From positions 271,378 to 335,377 of the forward strand of contig JAQWHI010000019.1 of the NCBI GenBank assembly GCA_029249445.1: a stretch of DNA of 64,000 nt. Reading direction: 5' to 3'. Position numbers and translations under genes: made by a program. Below the pieces are notes generated by a model. The model had not been told where the DNA came from, did not search any database, and was given only the letters and a program-made list of their open reading frames with translations. This DNA comes from Crocinitomicaceae bacterium. Its GTDB lineage: Bacteria; Bacteroidota; Bacteroidia; Flavobacteriales_D; Crocinitomicaceae. Below, piece after piece: positions 36,519 to 45,500 of the stretch; the stretch's first letter is position 1, and the number at the start of each line of letters is the position of its first letter.

Positions 36519-36956
36519 ATGAGTAAAATAGTTCCAATAGGCGCAGATCATGCAGGCTTTCAATTAAAGAAAAAAATAGTTAAATCATTACAAGATAAAG
36601 GCTTTGATGTGCAAGATTATGGTTGTGATTCGGATGCAAGTATTGATTATCCGGATTACGGACATCCAGTAGCTTCAATGGTAGAAAAAAATGAAGGCAT
36701 GTTGGGAATAGTTATTTGTGGTTCAGGAAACGGCATTAATATGACAGCGAACAAACACCAAGGGGTGCGAAGTGCGCTGTGTTGGAATAAAGAATTGGTT
36801 GCATTAGCAAGAGAACACAATAATGCAAACGTTCTTGCATTACCAGCACGGTTTATTTCAGAGGAAAACGCCTTAGAAATGGTAGAAGTTTTTTTTACTA
36901 CACCTTTTGAAGGAGGAAGACACAAAAGAAGGGTAGATAAAATACCATGTAACTAA
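36519..36956 (+). CDS. rpiB: Ribose 5-phosphate isomerase B
   Basis: 145-residue RpiB/LacAB-family enzyme interconverting ribose 5-phosphate and ribulose 5-phosphate in the pentose phosphate pathway. Motifs: IGADHAGFQLKKKIV (active-site Asp-His), DYGCDSDASIDYPDYG, GIVICGSGNGINMTANKHQG (catalytic Cys in ICGSGNG), and ALCWNKELVALAREHNNANV. Length is typical. It has its own promoter within the AT-rich gap and abuts the convergent TlpA-like gene. Confidence 0.96.
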   Translation: MSKIVPIGADHAGFQLKKKIVKSLQDKGFDVQDYGCDSDASIDYPDYGHPVASMVEKNEGMLGIVICGSGNGINMTANKHQGVRSALCWNKELVALAREHNNANVLALPARFISEENALEMVEVFFTTPFEGGRHKRRVDKIPCN

Positions 36957-38189
36957 TTATTGCGCCAATAAGTATTCAAGCATCATTATTGTCTTTCTTT
37001 TGTAATCGGAATAGTATGTTCCGGTTCCGGGACCGTTAAACCCAGTGTGAATTTGAACAATATCTCCTTTTTGATCTATGAAGATAGAAGTGGGAAAAGA
37101 TATTATTTGATTTAGAGCTTGAAAATGAGTTGAGGCAAGTTCTTTTTTTGCTTGTCCACCAATTAAAAAGGTAAAGTTCAAATCCAATTTGTTTTTAAGT
37201 TTATTTACCCTTTTCACATATTCGTCATGATTTTTACCAACCTCATACGCAACTGAAATAATCTCTAAACCTCGATCATGGTATTTATCATAAAGGGTTT
37301 TGTAGAATAAAGTTTCGTCTAGGCAATTTGGGCACCACGTTCCCATGATTTGGATAATAATTACTTTATTTTTCGCAATGTTTTTGGGATATGAATAAAG
37401 TGTCCCGTCAAGTCGTTTTAAATTAAAAGAAAGGTCTCCACCATCAATCAAATATGTTAGTTCATCAGGACTGGTTAATTTAAATTCGTTGTTTTTACCA
37501 CCCTTCCACTCGTTTTGCCAATGTGTACCACTAAAGAAACGCCCAACCAAAGTGTTGTTTTTTGTAATAACAGCCTTAAAAAGAAAAGCATGAGCTCCAT
37601 CAAAACATGAGAGAAACAGGCTATCTTTAGCTGTCTTTCCTTCAAGAAAGCGATAATCACCAGTCTCAGTTAAGAACGTTCCAGTCACATGGTTTGATTT
37701 CTTTTTTTGAGAAAAAACACCGATTGCTGGATATGGGTTGTTAGAGTTAAAACCAAATTCTACTTCCCACTTCCCATTAACATTCAATACGGATGTTTGT
37801 TTGTTTATATGTGAAAAACGCCTTTTTATTGAGGGGTGTGCAGAAAAAGGAATTTTATAATTTTCTCCTTTATCAAGATTGTGCCAGTAACCAGAGATAC
37901 AATTGGTCTTGTTAAAAACACACACAAGTTTTGAGTTGAAGTATGGGAAGGATAAATGAATACTATCATCAACTATTTTTGGCGGCTCTAGTTCTATTTT
38001 TTCTTCTCCGTTATGTATATTGAAATGGATCGATGAGTTTTTTTTATAAACCTTAAATAGGAAAGGTAAAACATCAGAAGGTGTAAGCTGAAGTTCGCCG
38101 ACCCACATGCCGGTTGTAATTTTTTGATTGTTTTGAGCAAAACAATCAAAAGAGGCAACAAAACAAACAAATAATAAAAGAAGCCTCAT
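36957..38189 (-). CDS. TlpA-like exported thioredoxin-fold protein
   Basis: 410 residues with a signal peptide (MRLLLLFVCFVASFDCFAQ). The C-terminal half (about 255-410) is a thioredoxin fold with the redox site TWCPNC at residues 284-289, and SFPTSIFIDQKGDIVQIHTG gives the cis-Pro region. The N-terminal 240 residues form a beta-rich domain that I do not recognise (WVGELQLTPSDVLPFLFKVY), common in Bacteroidetes TlpA/AhpC-like proteins. Periplasmic disulfide reduction is likely; substrate unknown. A -7 element lies 21 bases upstream. Confidence 0.85.
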   Translation of the reverse strand: MRLLLLFVCFVASFDCFAQNNQKITTGMWVGELQLTPSDVLPFLFKVYKKNSSIHFNIHNGEEKIELEPPKIVDDSIHLSFPYFNSKLVCVFNKTNCISGYWHNLDKGENYKIPFSAHPSIKRRFSHINKQTSVLNVNGKWEVEFGFNSNNPYPAIGVFSQKKKSNHVTGTFLTETGDYRFLEGKTAKDSLFLSCFDGAHAFLFKAVITKNNTLVGRFFSGTHWQNEWKGGKNNEFKLTSPDELTYLIDGGDLSFNLKRLDGTLYSYPKNIAKNKVIIIQIMGTWCPNCLDETLFYKTLYDKYHDRGLEIISVAYEVGKNHDEYVKRVNKLKNKLDLNFTFLIGGQAKKELASTHFQALNQIISFPTSIFIDQKGDIVQIHTGFNGPGTGTYYSDYKRKTIMMLEYLLAQ

Positions 38190-38209
38190 GAGCGGGTTTT
38201 AATTGAAAA

Positions 38210-38217
38210 CAAATTTA
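38210..38217 (-). promoter_or_regulatory. -7 promoter element TAAATTTG
   Basis: Reads CAAATTTA on the + strand, upstream of the TlpA-like gene. Confidence 0.4.
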
Positions 38218-38290
38218 CATTTTTAAACACAAAAAGATTGTGATGCAACCTTTTTTAGCATTTTTAGGTCTTGACAATTAAGCGTTAGCT

Positions 38291-38827
38291 ATGAATGAGT
38301 CTGCTTTAATAAAGAAGTGTATAGATGGGGACCAGCGAGCTCAGCGCATGTTGTTTGAAAAGTTTGCGCCAAAAATGCTGGGTGTTTGTATACGGTACTG
38401 CAAAAGTACAGCTTCAGCAGAAGATGTCTTACAGGACGGGTTTGTTAAGGTTTTTACAAAGCTTAAATTTTACTCGCATACAGGGTCTTTAGAAGGGTGG
38501 ATAAGAAAAATAATAGTCAATACCGCACTTGATCAAATCCGAAAAAACGCAAAATTTAAAAGTGATATTGCATTAGATGACGTAGATTATAAACTTGAAT
38601 TAAAAGACGGGGTGTTAGAGCGTCTTGCGGCAGAAGACCTACTAAAATTAATAAAAGAGATGCCGAGCGGCTATAGAGTTGTGTTCAATATGTTTGCGAT
38701 AGAAGGATATTCTCATAAAGAGATAGGACAAGAACTAAGTATTTCTGAAAACACCTCGAAATCGCAATACTCTCGGGCCCGAGCATACTTAAAAAAACAA
38801 CTTGAAGAATTAAAATTTGAAAGGTAA
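38291..38827 (+). CDS. ECF-type RNA polymerase sigma factor
   Basis: 178-residue sigma-70 family factor with region 2 (about 8-95: AQRMLFEKFAPKMLGVCIRY, AEDVLQDGFVKVF, EGWIRKIIVNTALDQIRK) and region 4 (about 115-170: MPSGYRVVFNMFAIEGYSHK, EIGQELSISENTSKSQYSRA). Its last bases overlap the start of the next gene, which encodes a one-pass membrane protein, the usual position for a cognate anti-sigma factor. Targets are unknown. No TAnnTTTG element is visible upstream, which would be consistent with autoregulation from a different promoter. Confidence 0.93.
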   Translation: MNESALIKKCIDGDQRAQRMLFEKFAPKMLGVCIRYCKSTASAEDVLQDGFVKVFTKLKFYSHTGSLEGWIRKIIVNTALDQIRKNAKFKSDIALDDVDYKLELKDGVLERLAAEDLLKLIKEMPSGYRVVFNMFAIEGYSHKEIGQELSISENTSKSQYSRARAYLKKQLEELKFER

Positions 38828-39680
38828 AGACGACATAAAAGAGTTGTTTTCAGAGGGACTTCATTCTTATGAAGCCAAGGTTCGTCCTGAACTTTGGGGG
38901 GATCTTTCTGCAAAGCTTGGTTCTGTTTCTAGCGGAGGAGCCTTAGCCAGCACATCTCTTGCTTTAAAATCAGCAGTTGGATTAGTAGCGGCAGGGATAA
39001 TAACATTAACAGTTGTTTTACTTGTGCAGGACAAAGAACAACCAACAAAAACAGTAACGCCGCTGGCTAAAAAACGTCAAGAATCCGGGTTGGTTCAAGC
39101 TGAAAAGGTTGTTTCAGGAAGGGCGAATATTACTGTGGAGGACAAGGAGGAAGCAGATTCAAAGGACAAACCGAAGACAACTCATAAAGAATCGAAAAAT
39201 ACTGTTTTAACGGCAATAGAGGTAGACACATCATATCTAGAACAGAAACAAGAAGAGCATCAGTTGAGGGTTTTTGTAGAAAATGAAGCCTTTCTTCCCG
39301 CACCAAAAAACCTAGTATATCCTGAACCCGAAATCGTTGACCCCGTGTCTATTCCGGAAAATGAGCAGGTAGTAGAAGGCTCAGTTGAAATAAATGTTGT
39401 TTTTCCGAATGTATTTACACCAAACAAAGATGGGGTGAATGATTTTTTATACATTAAAAACCCAGAAGAATTGGACCCAACATCCTTTAGTATTGTTGTG
39501 ATAGACGCTGAAAACAAAGAGGTTTTTTCATCAAGCGATGTGTATTTTAAATGGGATGGTTATTCTGATATCCGAGGCGAAATACTTCAACCAGGAGCGT
39601 ACATTGCTATTATAATAAGCAATGATATAAACGGAAGAAAAGCAAAGCCTATTATGCGGATGTTTTCAATTGTGAAATAG
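38817..39680 (+). CDS. Putative anti-sigma membrane protein with a T9SS type B-like C-terminal domain
   Basis: 287 residues starting at TTG 38817 (MKGKDDIKELFSEGLHSYEA), 11 bases inside the sigma gene. Cytoplasmic part 1-50 (KVRPELWGDLSAKLG, like anti-sigma heads of Bacteroidetes ECF operons), one membrane helix at about 52-70, a charged Ser/Lys/Glu-rich linker (75-190), and a gliding-motility-associated type B CTD at about 195-287 (FPNVFTPNKDGVNDFLYI, then FKWDGYSD and GAYIAII). There is no signal peptide, so the CTD would be periplasmic and tethered, not exported freely. Anti-sigma activity is inferred from overlap and topology. Confidence 0.75.
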   Translation: MKGKDDIKELFSEGLHSYEAKVRPELWGDLSAKLGSVSSGGALASTSLALKSAVGLVAAGIITLTVVLLVQDKEQPTKTVTPLAKKRQESGLVQAEKVVSGRANITVEDKEEADSKDKPKTTHKESKNTVLTAIEVDTSYLEQKQEEHQLRVFVENEAFLPAPKNLVYPEPEIVDPVSIPENEQVVEGSVEINVVFPNVFTPNKDGVNDFLYIKNPEELDPTSFSIVVIDAENKEVFSSSDVYFKWDGYSDIRGEILQPGAYIAIIISNDINGRKAKPIMRMFSIVK

Positions 39681-40389
39681 ATTTATTCTTAAGAAACCTT
39701 CTATATCCACGAACGCTGTAGTAATACATAAAAAGAGACACAATGATAAGGAGGTGTCCAAAGTCGTTTCGGTCAAACCACGGGTGAAAACTGACCTTAT
39801 AAATCTGCACAAAGCCCGCAGGAACCAACACAAGAATCGTTACAGGAAGGATATAAAATGAAGGGGCAATTGTCTTTCCAAACTTCCACCCCAGGAAGCC
39901 ACAGGAGAAAACAAAACCAACAAAAGAATTGATACTCGGGACGAGCAACATCATTGGTAGAACATTTTCGTCGCTTGCCAAAAAGAAGATCAGCGTAAGG
40001 ACGAATGCGGCAACAATTACTTTGGCTTTTGAGAGGAAAAAGAAAGTGGCTTGCTCTTGCTTTGGAAGCAACGAGATCATAGCGTGCTCAATAAGCACAG
40101 GCATTGATAGACCCACAAGCAATGGAATATATTTCCCAAAGAGCCCAAAATAATTATGGAAAACATGCCCAACACCCCCCAAGAAGAACCCTACTCCGTA
40201 AAGAAAAAAAACGTATTTCCAATAATTAAAAAAAGGACTTGTAAGTGTTTTATTTTGTTTTGAAACAAAAAAACCAAGAACAACACCAGAAACAGCAATA
40301 ATCGAATCTGAAAGAAGAGCGTTGGGCTCCAGAAGTTCAAGCCCCAACCAGTTAAATTCTAATTTATCAAAATCTCTACCAATTATCAT
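39652..40389 (-). CDS. Seven-helix membrane protein of unknown function
   Basis: About 245 residues with roughly seven to eight membrane segments. Conserved-looking polar residues in helices include LLEPNALLSD near the N-terminus, GGVGHVFHNYFG and WFDRNDFGHLLII near the C-terminus; the His/Asp spacing recalls the CREST hydrolase superfamily (alkaline ceramidase-like) or DUF6962-type proteins, but both are tentative. Start MIIGRDFDK (40389) is chosen because the upstream Met at 40416 lies inside a hairpin terminator. Its 3' end overlaps the convergent CTD protein by 29 bases. Confidence 0.6.
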   Translation of the reverse strand: MIIGRDFDKLEFNWLGLELLEPNALLSDSIIAVSGVVLGFFVSKQNKTLTSPFFNYWKYVFFLYGVGFFLGGVGHVFHNYFGLFGKYIPLLVGLSMPVLIEHAMISLLPKQEQATFFFLSKAKVIVAAFVLTLIFFLASDENVLPMMLLVPSINSFVGFVFSCGFLGWKFGKTIAPSFYILPVTILVLVPAGFVQIYKVSFHPWFDRNDFGHLLIIVSLFMYYYSVRGYRRFLKNKSISQLKTSA

Positions 40390-40402
40390 ACGTTGTGTTG
40401 TA

Positions 40403-40445
40403 AAAAAGAAACCCAATCTTGTATATCAAGAAAGGGTTTCTTTTT
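40403..40445 (-). terminator. Hairpin terminator after tRNA-Cys
   Basis: On the minus strand AAAAAGAAACCC pairs with GGGTTTCTTTTT, with an inner CTTG/CAAG helix in the loop and T-run at the end. It begins two bases beyond the tRNA-Cys 3' end. Confidence 0.75.
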
Positions 40446-40446
40446 G

Positions 40447-40517
40447 AGGTCCCGAGCGGATTCGAACCGCTGTACGAGGTTTTGCAGACCTCTGCCTAGC
40501 CACTCGGCCACAGGACC
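40447..40517 (-). tRNA. tRNA-Cys (GCA)
   Basis: Read on the minus strand: acceptor GGTCCTG pairs with CGGGACC, discriminator T (U73, the Cys identity base), D arm GCCGAGTGGCTAGGC, anticodon stem GAGGT/ACCTC with loop CTGCAAA (anticodon GCA), and TPsiC arm CAGCGGTTCGAATCCGCTC. 71 bases; CCA is not encoded. Followed by a strong terminator. Confidence 0.95.
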
Positions 40518-40558
40518 ATTTATTCAGGCGCAAATGTAAGAAAAAAATAAAGTTTAGA

Positions 40559-40912
40559 CTATTCTTCTATGATTATTGCGACGTTCTTTACATCGCCATT
40601 AATAGGAGGACAGATCTTTACCACTTTTACACGAATAAAGTGGATGTTTTTTATTTCTGCGCGAATACGCTCAACGATTCGCTGTCCGACGTGCTCAATA
40701 AGTTGAGAACGAACACACATTTCATTTTTAACGATTTTATTAATGATTACGTAGTCAACGGTTTTAGTGAGGTTGTCTTCTTGAGCAGCTTCGGAAAAGT
40801 CTGTCTCAATAGATACATCAACACAATAGTTGCCTCCAATTTTTGCTTCCTCAGGAAGACAGCCGTGGTAGGCATAAAGTTGTATTCCGTTCACCTCTAC
40901 GATGTGTTTCAT
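40559..40912 (-). CDS. folB: Dihydroneopterin aldolase
   Basis: 117-residue FolB family enzyme of folate synthesis (dihydroneopterin to 6-hydroxymethyl-dihydropterin). Motifs: VEVNGIQLYAYHGCLPEEAK (YHGxxxEE), NYCVDVSIETDF, KTVDYVIINKIV and a C-terminal RVKVVKICPPINGDVKNVAI with the catalytic Lys. Overlaps gltX by 4 bases (ATGA), so translation is coupled. Confidence 0.95.
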   Translation of the reverse strand: MKHIVEVNGIQLYAYHGCLPEEAKIGGNYCVDVSIETDFSEAAQEDNLTKTVDYVIINKIVKNEMCVRSQLIEHVGQRIVERIRAEIKNIHFIRVKVVKICPPINGDVKNVAIIIEE

Positions 40913-42435
40913 TCTCCTTTTTTTAGCTTTTGAACGCTGTTTATTCCGTGTAAAATACGCTCAGCACACTCGTCTTGACCTAAAAAAGAAGCAATTTCAA
41001 ACATACTTGGCCCCATTCCTCTTCCGGTAACCAATAATCGAAACAGAGGCAGCGCTGCACCAAGCCCAACGCCTTTCTTTTCAATAAAATCTTTAAAAGA
41101 GGCTTCGATTGAGGAAGGGTTAAAAGTGTCAATAGACTTGAGAACAGCGTTCCACTCCTCCATCAAATCTTTCGCATGATCCTTCCATTTCTTACGGATT
41201 GTTTTAGGGTCGTACTCAATAGGTTTTTGAAACAAGTATGCTCCATCCGATAAAATGTCTTGTACAAATGTTGCCCGCTCTTTCATTAGGCCACAAATTG
41301 TTTCAAGCGACTCATGTGAATAGGTAGAATCGGAGCTTTCAGTCAGCTGTTTAGCCAAGTCTTTGTTGTCGTGTTTTCTAAGGTGTTGTTGCTGAAACCA
41401 CTTCGTTTTGTCGGGATCAAACTTCGCTCCGGCTTTAGCAACACGGTCAAGAGTGAAGGCCTCAACGAGTTCATCGAGAGAAAACAATTCCTGAGTTGTT
41501 CCAGGGTTCCAGCCCAAAAAGGCTAACATGTTAATAAATGCACCGCTATAGTAACCTTGTTCACGATAGCCTGGGAAAACGTCTCCATCGCTTGTTTTCC
41601 AGTTTGTCGGAAACACAGGAAATCCTAAGCGGTCCCCATCTCTTTTACTTAGTTTTCCGTTTCCATCGGGCTTTAGAAGAAGAGGTAGGTGAGCGAACTT
41701 TGGGCAATCCCACCCAAAAGCCTCATAAAGCAATACGTGCAAAGGAGCTGAAGGAAGCCATTCTTCTCCCCGAATAACATGTGAAATTTCCATACAATGG
41801 TCATCAACTACATTTGCTAAGTGATAGGTTGGCATTCCATCGGATTTGAAAAGAACTTTGTCATCTAAGTTGTTCGTGTTTACAACAACCCATCCACGAA
41901 TTTCATCGTTAAAGCGTACATCGATGTTGCGAGGCATTTTCATTCGAATCGTATATGGATCTCCGTTTTCGATTCGATTCTTCACATCGTCAGAAGAAAG
42001 CGTCAAAGAATTTTTCATTGACAATCTCGTTACCCCATTGTATTGCCAGTTTGGCATTCCCATTTGTTTTGCTTGGTCGCGCATCGCCGTGAGGTCGTCA
42101 GCGCTATCGAATGCATAGTATGCTTTGTCATGTTCAATTAGCAGCTCAGCGTATGGGCGGTAGATTTCTTTTCTTTCAGATTGAATGTATGGACCATAAT
42201 CCCCACCAATACCAGGCCCTTCAGCCGGCATAATTCCACACCAGCTTAATGCGTCTAAAATGTATTCTTGTGCCCCAGGAACAAAGCGGGTTTGATCTGT
42301 GTCCTCTATACGAATAACAAAGGTTCCATTGTTTTTTTTAGCAAACAAATAGTTATACAAGGCCGTTCTAACCCCACCCATATGTAGTGGGCCTGTTGGG
42401 GAAGGGGCAAATCTAACACGTACTGGTTTTGACAT
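40909..42435 (-). CDS. gltX: Glutamate--tRNA ligase
   Basis: About 508-residue class I synthetase charging tRNA-Glu. The nucleotide-binding HIGH-type motif is RFAPSPTGPLHMGGVRTAL, EDTDQTRFVPGAQEYI follows, and the KMSKS-type loop is GKLSKRDGDR. I start at MSKPVRVRF (42435); an upstream Met at 42477 adds residues not seen in the family. A candidate -7 element (42457-42464) fits this start. Operonic with folB. Confidence 0.97.
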   Translation of the reverse strand: MSKPVRVRFAPSPTGPLHMGGVRTALYNYLFAKKNNGTFVIRIEDTDQTRFVPGAQEYILDALSWCGIMPAEGPGIGGDYGPYIQSERKEIYRPYAELLIEHDKAYYAFDSADDLTAMRDQAKQMGMPNWQYNGVTRLSMKNSLTLSSDDVKNRIENGDPYTIRMKMPRNIDVRFNDEIRGWVVVNTNNLDDKVLFKSDGMPTYHLANVVDDHCMEISHVIRGEEWLPSAPLHVLLYEAFGWDCPKFAHLPLLLKPDGNGKLSKRDGDRLGFPVFPTNWKTSDGDVFPGYREQGYYSGAFINMLAFLGWNPGTTQELFSLDELVEAFTLDRVAKAGAKFDPDKTKWFQQQHLRKHDNKDLAKQLTESSDSTYSHESLETICGLMKERATFVQDILSDGAYLFQKPIEYDPKTIRKKWKDHAKDLMEEWNAVLKSIDTFNPSSIEASFKDFIEKKGVGLGAALPLFRLLVTGRGMGPSMFEIASFLGQDECAERILHGINSVQKLKKGE

Positions 42436-42456
42436 AAAAATTTTATTTCTTCGCGG

Positions 42457-42464
42457 CAAAGATA
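42457..42464 (-). promoter_or_regulatory. -7 promoter element TATCTTTG
   Basis: Reads CAAAGATA on the + strand, 21 bases before the gltX ATG; it supports the start at 42435. Confidence 0.45.
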
Positions 42465-42591
42465 CGGAATAGCGCAATACGAGCGCTATCGAACAGAAAA
42501 AAGTAAAATTAAGGTCGTAGTTGTATTTAAACGTTAAAACGCTTTATCAAAACGGAAGAATGTTGTATTTTGGTATTCTCTTCAAGCAGCA

Positions 42592-45500
42592 ATGAGTAGT
42601 TTTGACCGATTAATAGCACAGATAGACGCGTTCATACGTAAGTTCTATAAGAACCAATTGGTGAAAGGGTTTATTTTATTCACCGGGATACTGTTGTTTA
42701 CGTACCTCTTGGTAATTACTCTTGAGTTTTTCGGCCGCTTCAGCTCTATTGTCCGAATGGTTTTTTTCTTTGGGTTTATAGGGGTTAATACTTTTGTATT
42801 AGTCAAGTATATTTTAGTTCCACTTCTAAGGCTGAGGTCTTTTGGGAACAGAATCAACCGGTACCAAGCATCATTAATTATTGGGAGGTTTTTCCCTGGA
42901 ATTTCTGACAGGCTGCTCAACACCCTCCAGTTAAGTGATCAAATGGATGAAAACTCAACTGATTTTGAACTGATTAACGCAAGTGTTCAGCAAAGAAGTG
43001 CGGCAATGGGAACGGTGCCTTTCGTAAACGCAATAGACCTTTCAAAAAACAAGCGTTATTTGGGTTGGGTCTTTCCTGTGGTTTTTGTTGGGTTTTTGTT
43101 CGGTGTCTTTGAGCCTGAAGTGTACTGGCAGGGAACCGACCGGGTAATGAATTTTTCAAACGAATTTCCAGAGGAGGCGCCATTTCGATTTGATTTAGTG
43201 ACCGACCTAGAACCGATAGAAGAAGGAGAAAACTATGAGTTTGAATTGGAACTTTCAGGAGATGATTTACCTGAAAAAGTTTATGTTAAGTCGAACCAAG
43301 GAAAGTTTCTTTTGAAAAGAAGCGCAAAAAACAGATTCTACGGTATACTTGTTCAGGTAAGAAAAAAGGTTTCTTTTTGTTTTGAGGCAACGGCGCAGGA
43401 CAAAGAGGTCGTAAGTAGTACGTTTGTTTTAGATGTGATTGCAAAAACAGCGATAGGAAAACTCCAGGCATCATTGGACTTTCCGGCTTATTTGGAAAAG
43501 GAGCGACAAACAATTCAAAACTCAGCAGACCTCATTGTTCCTGAAGGAACAACAGTCTCTTGGAGTGTTTTAACCAAAAACAGCAGCGCAACAGAGTTTT
43601 GGATTAACAACAAAAAAAACAAGTTTGTGAAGGATGGGTTTACGCTTAGCAATTCATTTCCAGAGAACAGTGTAGCCAAAATAATATTGAAAAACAGATT
43701 AAACAATGTGACTGACACTACAGAATTTATTATTGACGTTGTAAAAGACCAATATCCGACAATTCAAGTTGTAGAAGCAAAAGACTCATTAAAAGACGGC
43801 GTTCGATACTTTTCAGGAGTTGTTGGAGACGATTACGGACTAACGGGCTTACAATTTATTTATAAAATTACTTCGAAGACAAACGGGGAGCGCAAGGAGC
43901 AGATAGATGTTGGGCGTGTTTTTGGAACAGAAAACCCATTTGATTTTGCTGTTGATTTTCGAAAGGAAGCAGTAACAATTAACGACAAAATTGAATATTA
44001 TTTTGTTGTTTATGACAATGATGGGGTGAATGGAAGAAAAGCAACACGAAGTACACTTTTCACTTACAAGTTGCCCTCGTTGAGTGAATTGATTGAGAAG
44101 AGAGAAGACGAGCAAGAAAAGATAAAGGACGACATGCAGAGCCTGTTGGAAAAGGCAGATACATTCAAAAAAGACCTTGAAAAGCTAAAAAACGAAATAC
44201 GAGACTCTAAAAAATCAAGTTGGAATAAGGAGAGCCAAATCCGTCAATTGAAAGAGGCCCAGAAAAGCTTAATTGAGAATCTAGATGATTTGAAAGAAAA
44301 AATTGAAACCAGCACAGAAGAAAGAACAGAGCTGTCAGAGGTGGATAAAGAAATACTTGAAAAAGAGGAAATGATAAAAGATTTGTTGGACGAGTTAATG
44401 GACGATGAATTAAAAGAGTTGCTTGATCAGCTTGAAGAACTGTTAAAAAAGAATGATGAGCAAGGACTCGAAGAGACTATGGACAAGCTGGAAATGTCTT
44501 CCGAAGAGATGAAAAACCAGCTAGACCGAAGCTTAGAGATGCTAAAAAAGACGCAGGTAGATGAAAAAATTGATGCAGTTGAAGAAAAGTTAAAAGAGCT
44601 AGCAGACAAGGAAAAAGCACTTTCCGAACAAACAAAGCAAAAAAAGAACATTTCTAATGAAGACAAGCAGGCGCAAGAAGAGATAGAAAAAGAGTTCAAC
44701 GAGATTAAAAAAGACCTAAATGAATTGGATTCGCTCAATAAAAACCTTGAGCGTCCAATGGATCTTGGAGGCCCCGAGACACAGAGCGATCAAGTTGATG
44801 AAAAAATGAATGAGGCCAAAGAAGGATTAGACAAAAACAAAGGAAAAAAAGCGAGTAAAGGACAACAAGGCGCGGCCGAAAAGATGGAGGAAATGGCACA
44901 AACCCTGGATGATGCGCAGTCTCAGTCCAATCAAGAGCAACAAGAAGAAGATATGGAGATGCTCCGAAATATACTTGAGGGGCTTGTTACTTTAAGTTTT
45001 GACCAGGAGGAGACAATGGTGAAATTAAAACGGGTTGCAGAGGAAGACCCCGCTTTTGTTCGCCACAGCAGAGGGCAGCGCAGAATTGTTGATGACACAC
45101 GCATTCTAAGAGATAGCCTAATGGAACTTGCAAAGCGTCAGCCGAAGATAGCGACATTTATAGATAAAGAGTTGAATCAAATTTCGGTAAACCACGATTT
45201 AATTTTGGAAGATATTGACGAGAGAAGAAGGCGCGAGTTAACCATTCATCAACAGTATGTGATGACGAGCTACAACAATCTTGCGTTGATGTTGAATGAG
45301 GCTTTGGAGCAAATGCAACAGCAAATGCGAAACGCCAAGCCGGGCTCAGGTAGCTGCAACAAGCCTGGAGGGAGCGGGATGCCGAAACCGGGTAGCGGCA
45401 TGTCATCAAAGTCAATGAAGGAGATGTTGCAAAAGCAATTGGATGCGATGAAAAAGGGAAAAAACCCAGGAGGGAAAAAACCCGGAGGAAAGAGGGGGGA

